Shown here one piece after another: positions 34,978 through 46,716 of a DNA stretch of 64,000 nt. This DNA comes from Gnetum montanum (taxonomy: Eukaryota; Streptophyta; Gnetopsida; Gnetales; Gnetaceae), in contig MNCI01016273.1 of assembly GCA_015680685.1 (NCBI GenBank), positions 751,951-815,950 on the forward strand, in the 5' to 3' direction. The translations under genes and the position numbers were made by a program. The notes beneath the pieces were generated by a model, which saw only the letters and a list, made by a program, of their open reading frames with translations, was not told where the DNA came from and searched no databases. Within the stretch, counting starts at the first letter, position 1. Each line of letters opens with the position of its first letter.

Positions 34978-37876
34978 CTTGCCATCATTAGATGTTCATT
35001 AGCAAATAACCTTTAAACTTCTAAAGTATTGGTGAAACATTTGTCAATAGACAAGCTTCCTCTTCCTTGAGATGAGAGTTGGAAGTGAGAGACTCATCTA
35101 CTATAGCTTGGAGGAGGTATCATTAGACATTCAATGTCTCTCATAACAAACCAACCATATCCTCTAGTGCTAACTCTACAACATCATCAACTTAACATTC
35201 ATCATCACATCACCATTTATGTCACATATAATCTAACAACATCTATCACAAAAATTCATCATCAATCAATCATTCATCATCAATCATCACAATAATAAAA
35301 TGCTAAGATAAAATAGTAAATTCATAATAATAACATAGCATATAGCTTATGATGGGAGAGCCTTATTATCAATCTTATGCCAATATTCTCAAAGGTTTAT
35401 CAACAAATAATCTCTAGGACAATCACATAACCTATTTACTCTAACCTATTAACCCATTCATCACTCTTCTCACATCATAATAATAATAATTTCAAAGGCA
35501 TCATATCTAACATCTATTGCACCTTTCACATAACTCTCATCAATACTTGATTTTCTCATAATTGTCCAAATTAACCATTGACTAGAAACATTACTATCTT
35601 TACTCATAAGGATCATGATCTACAATCAAGTAATTAAGTAGATCATGAACTATACCAACAAGTCAAAATGCTTATTTTAGGTCATGGGTTCAATTTTGGT
35701 AGGTAATGTTGAGCTATATAAAGTTATATCTTAGGGTGTATATATGTTTCACTTATTTTGAGTTTCAACATCCCCATAGTGCATGTTGCAACTAACTATA
35801 TAAGTTGTTATGATAATTGTGATTTATATTTATATCAACATTTTATTAAGGTAGAATCTAAATTTTGTAATATATACAATTATGCCTATGCTTTAGAAAC
35901 ATGATAACAAAAGGAAAAAAATTTGCAAATGATGCAAACTATTATGCACACTGTAAGATGATATAAGAAAAAGAAATCTACAAATGAAATAGGACTAAAA
36001 CATAATCTATATCCTTTGTGAAAACTTAATTTTTATCATCTATCAATAAAAAATTCCTTCTTCATTCATTAGGCCATAAACAAAATGCCAACAATTGACA
36101 TCATGACAATCCTCCATAGAGATTTTCACAATAGACAAATTGATAAAACAAAAACCCTCAAATATGAATAACTAAAAGTAGAAATACAATGTTGAAGTAT
36201 TGATGCTAGTAATAGAAAAAATATTTTGTAATAGAAAAAAATATTGAAAACATGATTCATGTCCATTTCCTCCACCATATTACAAAATTACAAGTGTACA
36301 AAACCTGGTAAGCCTAAACTAACTATCGAAAACCCATGGTAAATTCTTACTAGTAAATCAAAGATAAATTATCATAGAGATATTTATAAGGAAAGATAGT
36401 TGCTAGGACGAAGCTAAAGACAACCCACTAACAAAATTGCATAAATAGTCCTATCAATAAAACCTTCATCTATATAACTATAGATCTAAAGAGAAAGTAA
36501 ATAAAGATGAAAAGAATAAATGAAAGTGGAAGAATAGGAGAAAGTTTTGCTACATACAAAACATAAAAAAGTGATTAACTCTTAATTTCACATAATAAAT
36601 GGATAAAGTTTGACATTTCAAGTTTTTCTCAAATGCCAAATATAAAAATGAACAATAGGGCTCAGTATTTAAAGACATAAAACCTAAATTTAATGGCTAT
36701 GAACTAATCTTTTATTGTTTTCTATAAACATTGCCTTTTTTATTAAGCAATCACACAAAGCCATTTTGTTGGGATAAGGCTAGGATGATGATAAATATTT
36801 GACTTTATCAACCTAAGATTCTTCAAAAATTTAAAATTTATAAATATTCTAAGTTATAAACCAAGACTTTAAATTCAAATTTATTCAAATCTATACAATC
36901 CTAACAAAGCCTTATATCACACTAATTACTCAAACAAGCAAATCAATAGGATTCTAAGCATGATCATCATATATGTTCTAATATCAAGTAAATACATATT
37001 AAACATACTTGATGGAGTACCTATAGGTCATTGTTGCAAAACCATATTATGTGGCTACAAAGCTGAACAAGAAAAGTCCACATGTGAAATTGTAAGTAGA
37101 ACATAAAACTTTAAGACATGCATTCTATGGTATTAATTTCTTTTTGTTTTGAGGATCAAGAATGGAAATCTTTCAACTTTTTTTGTTATTTGTTCTTTAT
37201 CTTTGATTGATGTATTCTTTTTTCTTTAGAGAGAGTTTTCTTCTTTTTACAAGAAACCCTTTAGTAAGAAGTGAAAACCCGCAGGGTACTTTTGAATAAG
37301 GGCAAGGCCTTATCCTTTTCCTACGTTAGAGGAGAGATTTTTAAGATTGGTTGTAAAGATGAAAACTTGAAAAGGAACCCCCAAAACCATTGGGCTTTCT
37401 TTAGACTCTCTCTTCAATAATTTGATGCACTCTGAATTTTTTTTAATATTGTTATTCATTTTTTGGGGTCCAATACCTTGAAGACATGTATCCTTATTAT
37501 CCAAAATATGCATAAAACATGACAAAGTTATTCTATTATCATGGAAATTAAAGCTACTAAACAACCAATTCTACTCACAAGGTGTAATTGATACTCTACT
37601 AATAAACTATCAAATAGACATGCAAGATTAAATACATAACACTTGGCTCATTACAAATCACATATTCAAGGGATTGGGATCATTAAATAGTAGTATTACA
37701 CTTTGTTTTTATAATTGTTTATTGTATTAGATTATATTATGATTTTCATAAACACTAGGAAGCAATTTTTCACTACTAGGGGGCTACTGCTATTGTTACT
37801 ACTTGCTTTTGTTTTTGCTATTTTATGCCTTACTAGGTATTAAGTGACATGATAGTGTAATTTTTGCAATAAGTGC
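34978..37876. other. AT-rich intergenic DNA, no gene recognised
   Basis: Contains short simple repeats (for example catcatcaatcatc near 35255-35290) and long A-rich stretches. No domain, LTR or splice pattern is evident. Confidence 0.5.
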
Positions 37877-38260
37877 AAATTCTAATATTAGAGAAGTTAT
37901 GTTTAGAACCCCATGGGCTACTATCTGGTTATTTTTGCAAAGAGATTCTATCACTATTTGGATTTATGTTATTTAATTACTTAGGCCTTTTTAATAATAT
38001 TTATGGATATCTATTGTCCAACTTGTGTTGTAATTTTTTTTGGCATCCCAAATTTCATTATGTATCCCTAAATTTTAATATTAGAGAAATGTTTAGAATC
38101 CCATGGGCTACAATTTAGCCTATGGTTATTTTTGCAAAGAGATTCTATCACTACTTGGATTTATGTTATCTAAATCCTTAGGCCTTTTTAATAATGTTTA
38201 TGGATATTTATTGTCTTAGTTGTGTTGTAAACTTTTTTGGCATCCCCAATTTCATTATGC
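37877..38260 (+). repeat. 193-bp tandem duplication
   Basis: Two adjacent copies (37877-38069 and 38070-38260) share aaattctaatattagagaag/aaattttaatattagagaa, ccatgggcta, ggttatttttgcaaagagattctatcact, cttaggcctttttaataat and ttcattatg. The second copy has a small insertion after ctacaattt. No coding capacity is evident. Confidence 0.9.
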
Positions 38261-38326
38261 AACACCTAGAGGACATTATAATACTTGAAAAAAATAATTC
38301 ATAAAGAGTTACAATTAGATAAAATG

Positions 38327-38562
38327 AGAAATCCTTTTTTTTTCCAGGTAAGGCAACTTAGGGTTGATAGCACAACCCCTACCCACATAGTAAGGGAAAT
38401 GTGACCAATGAATTAAAAAAGGTCTCACCATAAGGCTACTCCATTGCTACCCACACCTCGTAGCATAGTAGCATAGACAAAAATCAAACCTATAATCTCT
38501 CAACTAAGAGATGAGTGTCCTAACTATGTGCCCTACACCCCTCAGTTCAAGAAATCCTTTTT
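38327..38562 (-). mobile_element. tRNA-derived SINE with 13-bp target duplication
   Basis: A ~210-base insertion (38340-38549) is flanked by agaaatccttttt at 38327-38339 and 38550-38562. On the minus strand it starts near ggggtgtagggcacatagttagg, has a Pol III A-box-like segment (gggcacatagttagg, 38533-38519), a B-box-like segment (ggtttgattt, 38490-38481) about 30 bases further on, and ends in an A-rich tail (complement of 38340-38344 and the adjoining duplication). This layout is diagnostic of a tRNA-related SINE. The tail abuts the A-rich side of the duplication, as LINE-type priming predicts. I do not recognise the family. Confidence 0.85.
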
Positions 38563-39412
38563 ACTTTTAAAGAAAAGTGAGTTTTTTCAATTTTCATGGA
38601 GAAGGTAACTTCCAGAGATTACTTAAGACTAAACAATGAATAATAATTTAAATCCTATGCTAGAATCCTATAATGCATGATCAAAGTTTTTAGAAGATAG
38701 AATAATGCAATGTGTTAGCATGATTATTGCCCACGGGAGGCCTTTGATTTATTTTATTTGTTTTCCATATCACCCTCGCTTAGACCTTTTAAAATGCAAA
38801 AACTAAACTAAGAGCATACATGAGATACAATCAAAGACTCTAAGATAGTAGAATAAAATATGGATAAACGCCTACTCGCTCCTTATAATATATGGGTCAA
38901 CCCGTAATGCGAAGATACTGCGCATGATACCGTTTCCACGGAGCATGTGAAGCAAACAAACAAATTAGCTTAGCTCACTTGTTATTGATATTGACCAGCT
39001 CTTTATATTTCCAGGGACTCTCATAATGGTCGTTGGCTTTACAAAAACAATTTGGATGTCAATTCTGGAGTCTTCTAATTGTTTAACCTTCCAAAAATCT
39101 AACGCAATTTCTTCGTGTAAACTTCCATCGTGCTTTAATTGTCACATTCATGATAAAGCTCAATTGTACGTATGTCCAAGCATCAACACTGATTAAGGGA
39201 TCATTTTCATATTTAATTTACTACCAAATGGTACGGTAGCTAAAGGTTGTGTTGCAACAACATGCATGCAAACAGTTTCAATATAAAAATAAAAAAAATA
39301 AAAAACTAATCAGGAACTTGGTTGGTAAGTTGTGCATTTACAGGATATCCTGCTCACCACTGCTCCTGTTAGCTTTTTGCAGATATTATACTTCACCCAC
39401 GCATCTGATACC
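38563..39412. other. Upstream region of the GH3-like gene
   Basis: Base composition becomes less AT-rich and CpG reappears from about 38880, marking the edge of the gene-related segment. No coding exon is recognised here. Confidence 0.5.
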
Positions 39413-39421
39413 TATTTATAG
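39413..39421 (+). promoter_or_regulatory. Possible TATA box of the GH3-like gene
   Basis: tatttatag lies about 110 bases upstream of the first ATG at 39531, a normal distance for a plant promoter with a short leader. It is weak evidence on its own. Confidence 0.4.
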
Positions 39422-39530
39422 ACATGACCATTCCGTAGATCTTACCAAACTTGCAGAAAAAATTCTTCTTTAGCATCTGAGCTGCTCTTTTTTGTGTGTT
39501 TTGTTGTGTTAGACTGTTAACAAGGGAAAT

Positions 39531-42500
39531 ATGGGCAGAAATGGTGGTGGTGATGCTGTTTCTGAAGATCTGGAAATCATGTTTGAGTCTGCAAGAGCTC
39601 GTACAAAATTCCTAGGGACAACGTGGGATGCGAGTATCTCAGCAGACACCAAGGATTCGATGCAGAAAAAATTCTGCATGCCAATGATTTCAAGAATAAG
39701 TTCATGGAGACCGTTCCTATCTGTGATTATGAAGATCTACACAACTATATTGAATGCTATGTGCTAGAATGCTATGTGCTAGAGATTCCTTATTCCTGAT
39801 AAATTTTGATGAACTGTTTGTTGGATTCGGGAGCGTACAGAAGCACATTAAATCCGCAGTGGGTACGTATGTCATAATTTCCAATGAAATTTTGTCTGGA
39901 TCTGTAGGTATACATGAAAATAGTCCCTCTTCTTGCCTTGCCTTAGTATTATTCTGGCCTTGTTCTCGATATCTCCATTGTGCATTAAAATGTTACCTAT
40001 CTTCTCCTGCACTGAATCTTACCAGAAACTTCATTTCATTGTTAAGTGTCCAACAAGCAATCAAGATTCATGGCATCGACATGACACAGACCACAGAAAA
40101 CAAGGGAGTACGAATGAATAAACAAACACACGGAAATCACGAAAGGGCTACTTTGGTAACTGAAGGCCGAAGGGCCAAGTTTGGGTCATACGGAAACCAA
40201 GTTTGGGACGGGCCGTGCGAGGTAAACGTTGCATTTGAATGGATTGGCCTCTGGCAGGGTGAAAGGTTCCGCCATGGCTCACACATTCACGCGTGTTTAT
40301 TGGTCATTGCTGGTTTTTGCTCTTTTTCTCATCTCTGCTGAAAAAACAAAAAACAAAACAGGGTCATCGTCATGGGTCATAGTCAACATGGCCCTATGGC
40401 ACTAATCAGAGGTCATGGTTGAACAAAAGTATTAGCAGACATGATTTGTTATAAATTTGGTTGAGGCTTGATGCTTAATTTCATTCTTGGAAAAATTGGA
40501 TTCAGTAACAAAAGGGTTTCATTTTATTGCTGTCATTTTGGTTGTTGCAGAAATTATATGTTTAGCCAAATTATGGCTCTTAAGGAAATGGATTCAATGC
40601 CCTCCATACCTTTGCAAATTTTCTTGCTTTTAATGGTGATATTGCAATCTTCCGTGTAATTTTTAAGCATTAACAATATTTTGGATTTACATTGTACTTG
40701 TTCTATATTCTACAATGTTTTTTTTTATGATATATGAGATTTAATTTATTAAAAAGACTAATATATTTAAATTTTCTCTATCACGTCCCCCTCTACGAAC
40801 CTGTCCCCACTTTTTCTTGAGGCACACCTACCCAAACACGTTCAGAATCATGAATCCTTGATTCCTTGCTTCCACGAATCAGATTCTTTTGATGCATAGA
40901 TTGAATATAAGGCTGATGGAGATCAATCCCCAATTCTCTGCAACTAGCCTGTTGTCTGTTTCTCAATTAGGTTAGTTATTCCGGCTTACAAATTATAGTT
41001 CAGTGCAGTCTTCCTGTGCTTTTTAAATTAGGTTAGTTATTCCAGCTTACAGTGCATTCTCTTTGTGCTTTTTAAATATACATTAATTCTTAATTTCATA
41101 TTTCAATCACAATGCTTCCTGTCTCTTAACTTTTCTAGGGGAATTTGTACGTGTTGTTTGTTTGGAATAATTCAAAAATGTTTATTAGGTATTTAATTTG
41201 TGGCGTATGGATGTGTTTATCAGCTCTGGAACAACAGCAGGAAAGTCCAAGAATTTCCCATGTACAACTCTCTCCGAGGAAATCTTTCGCAAATCCTGAG
41301 TTTACATCGGTGCCATGGCCAAGAGGCTTTTTATTTTTATTTTTTAATTTCTTCTGTTGATTTCAATGCCAAGACTAACTTTCCAATCTAGACGACTTTT
41401 GGATATTGGTTTTCTTTATTGCAATCTGAAACCTTATCCGAGTTACTCAGTGGTGTTCGGTGGCTTTACGTGTTCAAGTATGCCGTTGATTCATAAGATT
41501 TTTATGGTTGGTGGGTGTCAGAAGAATCATCGGTACACGACAATTCACAGCTCAGCATTTATTCCAAAAGAGCTTATCTTCAAACTGTAGTGCTAGAAAC
41601 ATCCGAAGTCGACCAATTTGGCTCAGAATTTGCAAGTTACTGACTTTATTTTCAGCCATCGATTAAAGAAGGTCCTTAACTTCTTGTGTGATGCAGGTAT
41701 GGGGAGCAAGAATTTCTTCCTCACTGAAAATTGTTTTATCAAGGTATAGAAAATGCTCGTGGACATACTATGCATAAAGACCCAAGTGAAAGAAATGTGA
41801 GATTGGTAAACCCCAAGGGATTATCCCTAGTTGTGGCAGGGAAACAATTTAGAACCCGCCGGGAAACAATTTAGAACCCAAGGTGGACACATTGTGGGAT
41901 CGGTTGCGACAAACTATTATAAAGGTGAGGATTACAGAAACAGTTACAGTAAAAAGTTTTACTGCAGCCCCATTAAAGTGGTTCTTTCAGAAGATGTACC
42001 TCTTGCAATTTACTGTCTATCTTCTGTGTGGCCTTCTCAATGTAAAAGATGTATGGTGCATTGACGCTGGCTTCTCCTTCAACATGGATTCTGCCCTCTC
42101 TCTTCTCACCACATCCTGGCAGGTTAATCATCTTCATCTTCATTTATTTTTTTAAAGAAGTTTCATTGTTGTCTTTATCCAAGCTTAAACAGATTCATGC
42201 TTGTTTACTACTGTTATTTTTAAATTTTCATTGAAAAATAGGAAATTAGCGGAAGTCACAAATTCTGCCGAAAAAGGCAAATTTAGATCTTCCCCATCCT
42301 AGGTTTATTCTAGCCTATCATATGCATGATAGCCCTAACAACATCACGGTGCCTTGTAATGTTCGAGAAATATTATAATGTTTGATGGAAAGAAGTTTGA
42401 TCTATACACTATGACGCTACAAATGTTTGAAATAGAGATTAAAACTTTGGATAGGATTGGCAAAATTGTTAGCTCCTTTTATATATCAGATTAGAAAAAT

Positions 42501-44302
42501 CTAAATAAATCGATACTCGATTAAGATCATCGATATTAACAAGACAGACCAATTATATCTACTCATGTTGCCAACTGCATTTTCTAATTTTTTTAACCTC
42601 AATTGCACTGAAAAATCATCACGTCATTATTATTAAGATATAACAGCAATCGTGCTGTATCATTATTAAGATGAGTGTCCATTTTTGGTATGCAGCAACT
42701 GTGCTTGGACATTCGGCAAGGGGAGCTGAATCCAGAAATCACAGACCCAAATGTACGAGAAGCTGTGGCCAGAAAATTAAAAGAAGACCCAGAATAATGC
42801 AAACAAAATAGAGAGAGAATGCAGACAGGCTTCATCTTCATCGTGGGAAGGCATAGTAAGAAAACTGTGGCCTAATAGTGTGCAGAGGATCAGGACCCAC
42901 ATTGAAATCGTACTTGCCACACATCAATTTCTGCTCTAGTAATCTTCCCTTTCACCCTCAGTCTTACGCTGCTTCAGAAGGAGGCCACCTAGCTGTGGCA
43001 ATTTCTCTGCAAAGATACCCTGCCCAAGAAGCTCTTTACAGTTTTCTGCCAAATGTCGCTTGCTTTGAGTGCATTCATCTCAGAAATGTCCGTGAAGATG
43101 GAGACAAGGCCATTTTAGGAGGATCAAATTTTGTGTATCTGTCCCAGGACATGAAGACGGTGGGATTTGAAGAGGTGGAAGTAGGACAGTACTATCAGCC
43201 TGTTGTCACTACTTTCCAAGGTCTAAAACCTCGATATTTTATCTATTAAGATTTTGATTTAGACAAAGGTTTGTAGTTTATGTAGATTAATAAGATTTTC
43301 ATTAATTTTCAAATCAAGAAAACGCAAAGGGTCAGTGGATTTAATAAAAAAAACGTTGTAGTAGGTTTGAGACCATTATATTAGAGTGATGATGTTAAGG
43401 TGGTTATTTGTGAAGTGGTAATGATTGAATTTAAATACAAGTATAGCTCTACGGATAAGCTTTAGTTATCTACGAGCCCTCCCGAATCTCAAACGAAACG
43501 AGCATCTAATGTCGAGATGATTTTACTTTTGTACATTGCCAATGCATAAATGTTCATTTCTGAAGTTTGAACCTTAATTCATGAAAATATATAATAAGAA
43601 ATTGTGGTTTTAATTTCCATGTATTTGTTTTTGAACATGACTTCGCTGGGATTGCTGCTTTTACATGGTTGTAACTATTTCAACAGGTCTGTCCGGTACA
43701 AGCTGTCGGACGTGATAAAAACCAAAGGTTTCAGGGACAGAGCCCGACATTCGAGTTCATCTGCAGAAAGAACGACATACTGGTGTGAACACAGACAAAA
43801 CAGACGAAGCAGAGCTGCAGGTGGTGATATAAAAAGCTGCTGTGTTTTTCAAACAACATGGCCTCACTATAATGGACTATACCAGCAGTGTAGGCGTATC
43901 TTGCAGCCCTGGGCGCTATGTCATATTCCTGGAATTTCTGAATCTCAGCAAAATAAGATAATAAAACAGGAGCAGCAGCAGTCACAGGCAGAGGAGGAAG
44001 AACAAAAAGAAAAAGAAATGGTTGCTGCTCTTCAGGAATGTTGCACTCTTGTGGATGGTTCCTTCAGCCATGCTGACAAAAAGGGCAGAAAATCCGGCAA
44101 AATTGGTGCCCTGCAACTGTGCATTGTCAAAAGTGGAACTTTCATGCTTCTGGAAGAGAGACTGTGGAAAGGCAGCTGCATGTTTCAGCACAAGCCTCCC
44201 AGAGGCCTACCATGGGAATCTCACGCCATCTCTAGTATTATCAGACCCAGGGTTTTCAAATCTTATAGCTCTCGTATGAATGATTGGAAAGTCTACGACT
44301 AA
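39531..44302 (+). pseudogene. GH3-family acyl-amido synthetase, group I (JAR1-like), decayed
   Basis: GH3 enzymes adenylate an acyl acid such as jasmonate or auxin and join it to an amino acid in the cytosol. Exon 1 (39531-about 39750) holds MGRNGGGDAVSEDLEIMFE and, in another frame, VPICDYEDLHNYIE. Near 41222 comes SSGTTAGKSK, the ATP-binding motif. The 41697-42122 exon has GGHIVGSVATNYYKG and, after a shift, LLCGLLNVKDV. The 42696-43220 exon has LDIRQGELNPEITDP, SSWEGIVRKLWPN, YAASEGG and VEVGQYYQPVVTTFQG. The last exon (43687-44302) has RYKLSDVIKTKGF, TDKTDEAELQ and IGALQLCIVKSGTF. The splice sites at 42122/42123, 42695/42696, 43220/43221 and 43686/43687 are still GT-AG. At least seven frame lesions, including a 22-bp duplication at 41839-41882, rule out a normal product. 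The group I call rests on the GGxxVGxAxTN wording and is moderate. Confidence 0.88.
40965..41080 (+). repeat. ~60-bp tandem duplication in a GH3 intron
   Basis: aattaggttagttattccggcttacaaattatag...tgtgctttttaa (from 40965) is repeated from 41026 with a 13-base internal deletion. It lies in the first intron, about 140 bases before the exon with SSGTTAGKSK. Confidence 0.85.
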
Positions 44303-46225
44303 AGTGCGTGCCAAGTCGAATAATAACAACATATATAGGCTCTTGTATTAAGATAAGATAAGCTTAGCCTAGCCTATTATTTCCGTCCATTTCCGTTGAA
44401 AGAAGTCTTTGTAGCTATGGAGTGATGGGTATGAATAAGCAAACTGTAGGAAGGAGCGCCCCAATCCCTATAAATTAGTAAAAATATAAAAAAATTGCCA
44501 GCATAGTGTTAGCTGCCCGATTTTACCAATATCAAAGGGAAATGTATAAATATTCGGATGAAGACGTGATCCACCAGACATGGACAAAGACATCCCACTA
44601 AATAATTTTCGGTATCTTCTATGTCTGTCTGCTTGATGCTGCCTGGGAGATGCTGGAGGGTTGCCACCCACTTTGTTTTATTAAAAATTACAACAAACAC
44701 GATTGTTGTGCATGATTGTTTGGAGCAAATTTTTATCCAAGCTTTGCTGATGTAATCCTAAGTTATCTTATTTTTCATAATAACAATATTCCGTACATTA
44801 AAGTGAAGCATTTTTTTTAAGGTTTAATGTTCACAGAAATAAAAATTTACAATCTTTCACACATTAGAGAAGTGAGAAAATTATTTTCGTTCATGTGTTT
44901 GAAATTTTGATCTTGTAGGGTAAGATGGGGCAGACATGTTTTTAATTTGGATGAATTACTTGACTTTCTGTGCAGCTTGAATTATATTCTCCATCATATG
45001 CAACGTAATAGGTGGTCCAACAATATACAAGCTTTGCCCAAAGTGATCCTTGGTGGCCCTTTATTATTAAATCCCTCACTTGCACTCCTACTTTAAATTA
45101 TTGAAACATAGGTATACTTTTAAAGACATATGGTCCAAATAGAATTTTATAATTCAATATTGTTTGTCAGAATCTATAATTCAATATTGTTTGTCAGAAT
45201 CTAACCCCTGACTTGGAGCAGTCCTACATATAAGTTGACATAAATTATCATGGGTATATATTGGAGGGGCTTCAGGAAATAATAAATAATTATGATTGTA
45301 ATACTGTAGTGCCAAAAGATTAGCTTTTTCATGGAAATTATTATAGGTATGTAATGGTCAGTTGCTAATATAAAATTTAAGGCTCAACAATTACAAGGTA
45401 AGAATTATTAAATGTTGGTTTTGATGTTTCTTTTTTCCATAGAAAAATCAGTTCAATGAATCAATTCTAAGATTTGATTAATTTGAAAGTGAAAAACCTT
45501 TTTCTTAGTCAAATAATAATAGATATATATCAACTAAACTACTAATAAATTCATTCCCCGCTCGGGCAACATCCTTCCAGGAACACGCACATGAAAACTT
45601 TAAAATTTTAACTTTGTTAGACAAACGGTGGATTGATTAGACTATAATTTCAACGTTTTTGTTTTTAATGATACTTTTATATTGAAATCAGTGGGAGCTG
45701 TTTATTCAGGTGAGATCTTTTGGACACGGTCCTTGCCACGTCACTGTTTGCGTATGACCAAGTGCCCGACCTGCTAATTTAAAAATGAAAGCGTATTCAC
45801 CGTGGCAGCAAACCAAAAGACTTTCTTGTCCAATAACTGCCAAGTCCAATAATTGCAGAATCAATTGTTATTGTAGTGGCCGTGTAGTCGTGATCTCCAA
45901 CAGCCCTCGTGACAAAAAGTGAAGTAAAACAAGATAGTCTATCTTTCAAATGGAGTGATGGACATGGATAAGCAGGGTCGGCATGACCTCAATGTTTAAA
46001 AATAAAAATAAAGAAGGTGAATGCATGGTTGGATTATTAATCACCCAAAACATGAATGGAAACATAGACCATAAACATGTATAAAGAGATCATAGTAAAT
46101 AATTTGCAATATCTCTTATCTCTTTTTGCCAAGGTTTACTTGCAAGGTTTTGTGTTTCTTGTGTGCTTTTGTTTAGTTGCAACATCAAGGTCATCTTAGC
46201 CTTGTCCCAAAAAATTAGGGTTAAA
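44303..46225. other. Downstream flank of the GH3-like gene, no gene recognised
   Basis: Includes a perfect 27-bp tandem duplication (tataattcaatattgtttg... at 45148-45174 and 45175-45201). The segment 45700-45960 is less AT-rich, with several CpG sites, and could be single-copy DNA, but no exon is recognisable. Confidence 0.5.
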
Positions 46226-46696
46226 TGTAGGAAAACATGCTTTGTTGGTGGATCAAAAGTTATTTCCCTCCAAAACGGGAGTCAAATGAGTATAGAGATC
46301 TCATTGGGTTCCATGCTATCTTTGCGAACTTCATCAAAAATATATATAAGCTTATTGGGGAGGCTATGACTTCCTGGCTTAGGCCAACGCCCTTCTCTTC
46401 AAAGTGGGGTTTACGACTACATGTGTTAGAGTAGGAAAGCATCTTAGCTCTCTAAGGGAATTAGTATTATATGTGTGTTGGTTAGGTAGGTGTACACATC
46501 TTGTTAGTCTGGTTCCTTGTTTGTTTACTTATGGCATATTCAATGCATCTTTAACCAAGGGCTAATTGTGCACTCCTATGATGTGCTTGTAGGTACTTTA
46601 AGCTTTGAAGCATAACCCACCTTCAATCTGTCCTTCCTTGTTACTACTTCCAAATTCTTGGGTGGTGCTGATTGGTGTTTTTAAAGGATGATACTA
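46226..46696 (+). repeat. 5' LTR of element D
   Basis: It begins TGTAGGAAAACATGC and shares with 51239-51725 the blocks gttagagtaggaa.gcatcttagc, aattagt, tgatgtgcttgtag/tgataagcttatag and gtttttaaagg. The short open frames in it are chance. Confidence 0.88.
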
Positions 46697-46703
46697 TTAA
46701 ACT

Positions 46704-46716
46704 TGGCATCAAAGCC
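46704..46716 (+). other. Primer-binding site of element D
   Basis: TGGCATCAAAGCC differs by two transitions from the common plant tRNA-Met (initiator) primer site. Confidence 0.75.

Noticed and set aside
39754-40341. 195-residue open frame after GH3 exon 1
   Set aside because: It begins in a repeated gctatgtgctaga tract, shows no GH3 or other domain wording and lies where the first intron is expected.
46221-46225. Target duplication of element D (ttaaa against tgaca)
   Set aside because: Two of five bases differ and the 3' LTR end is uncertain by a few bases.
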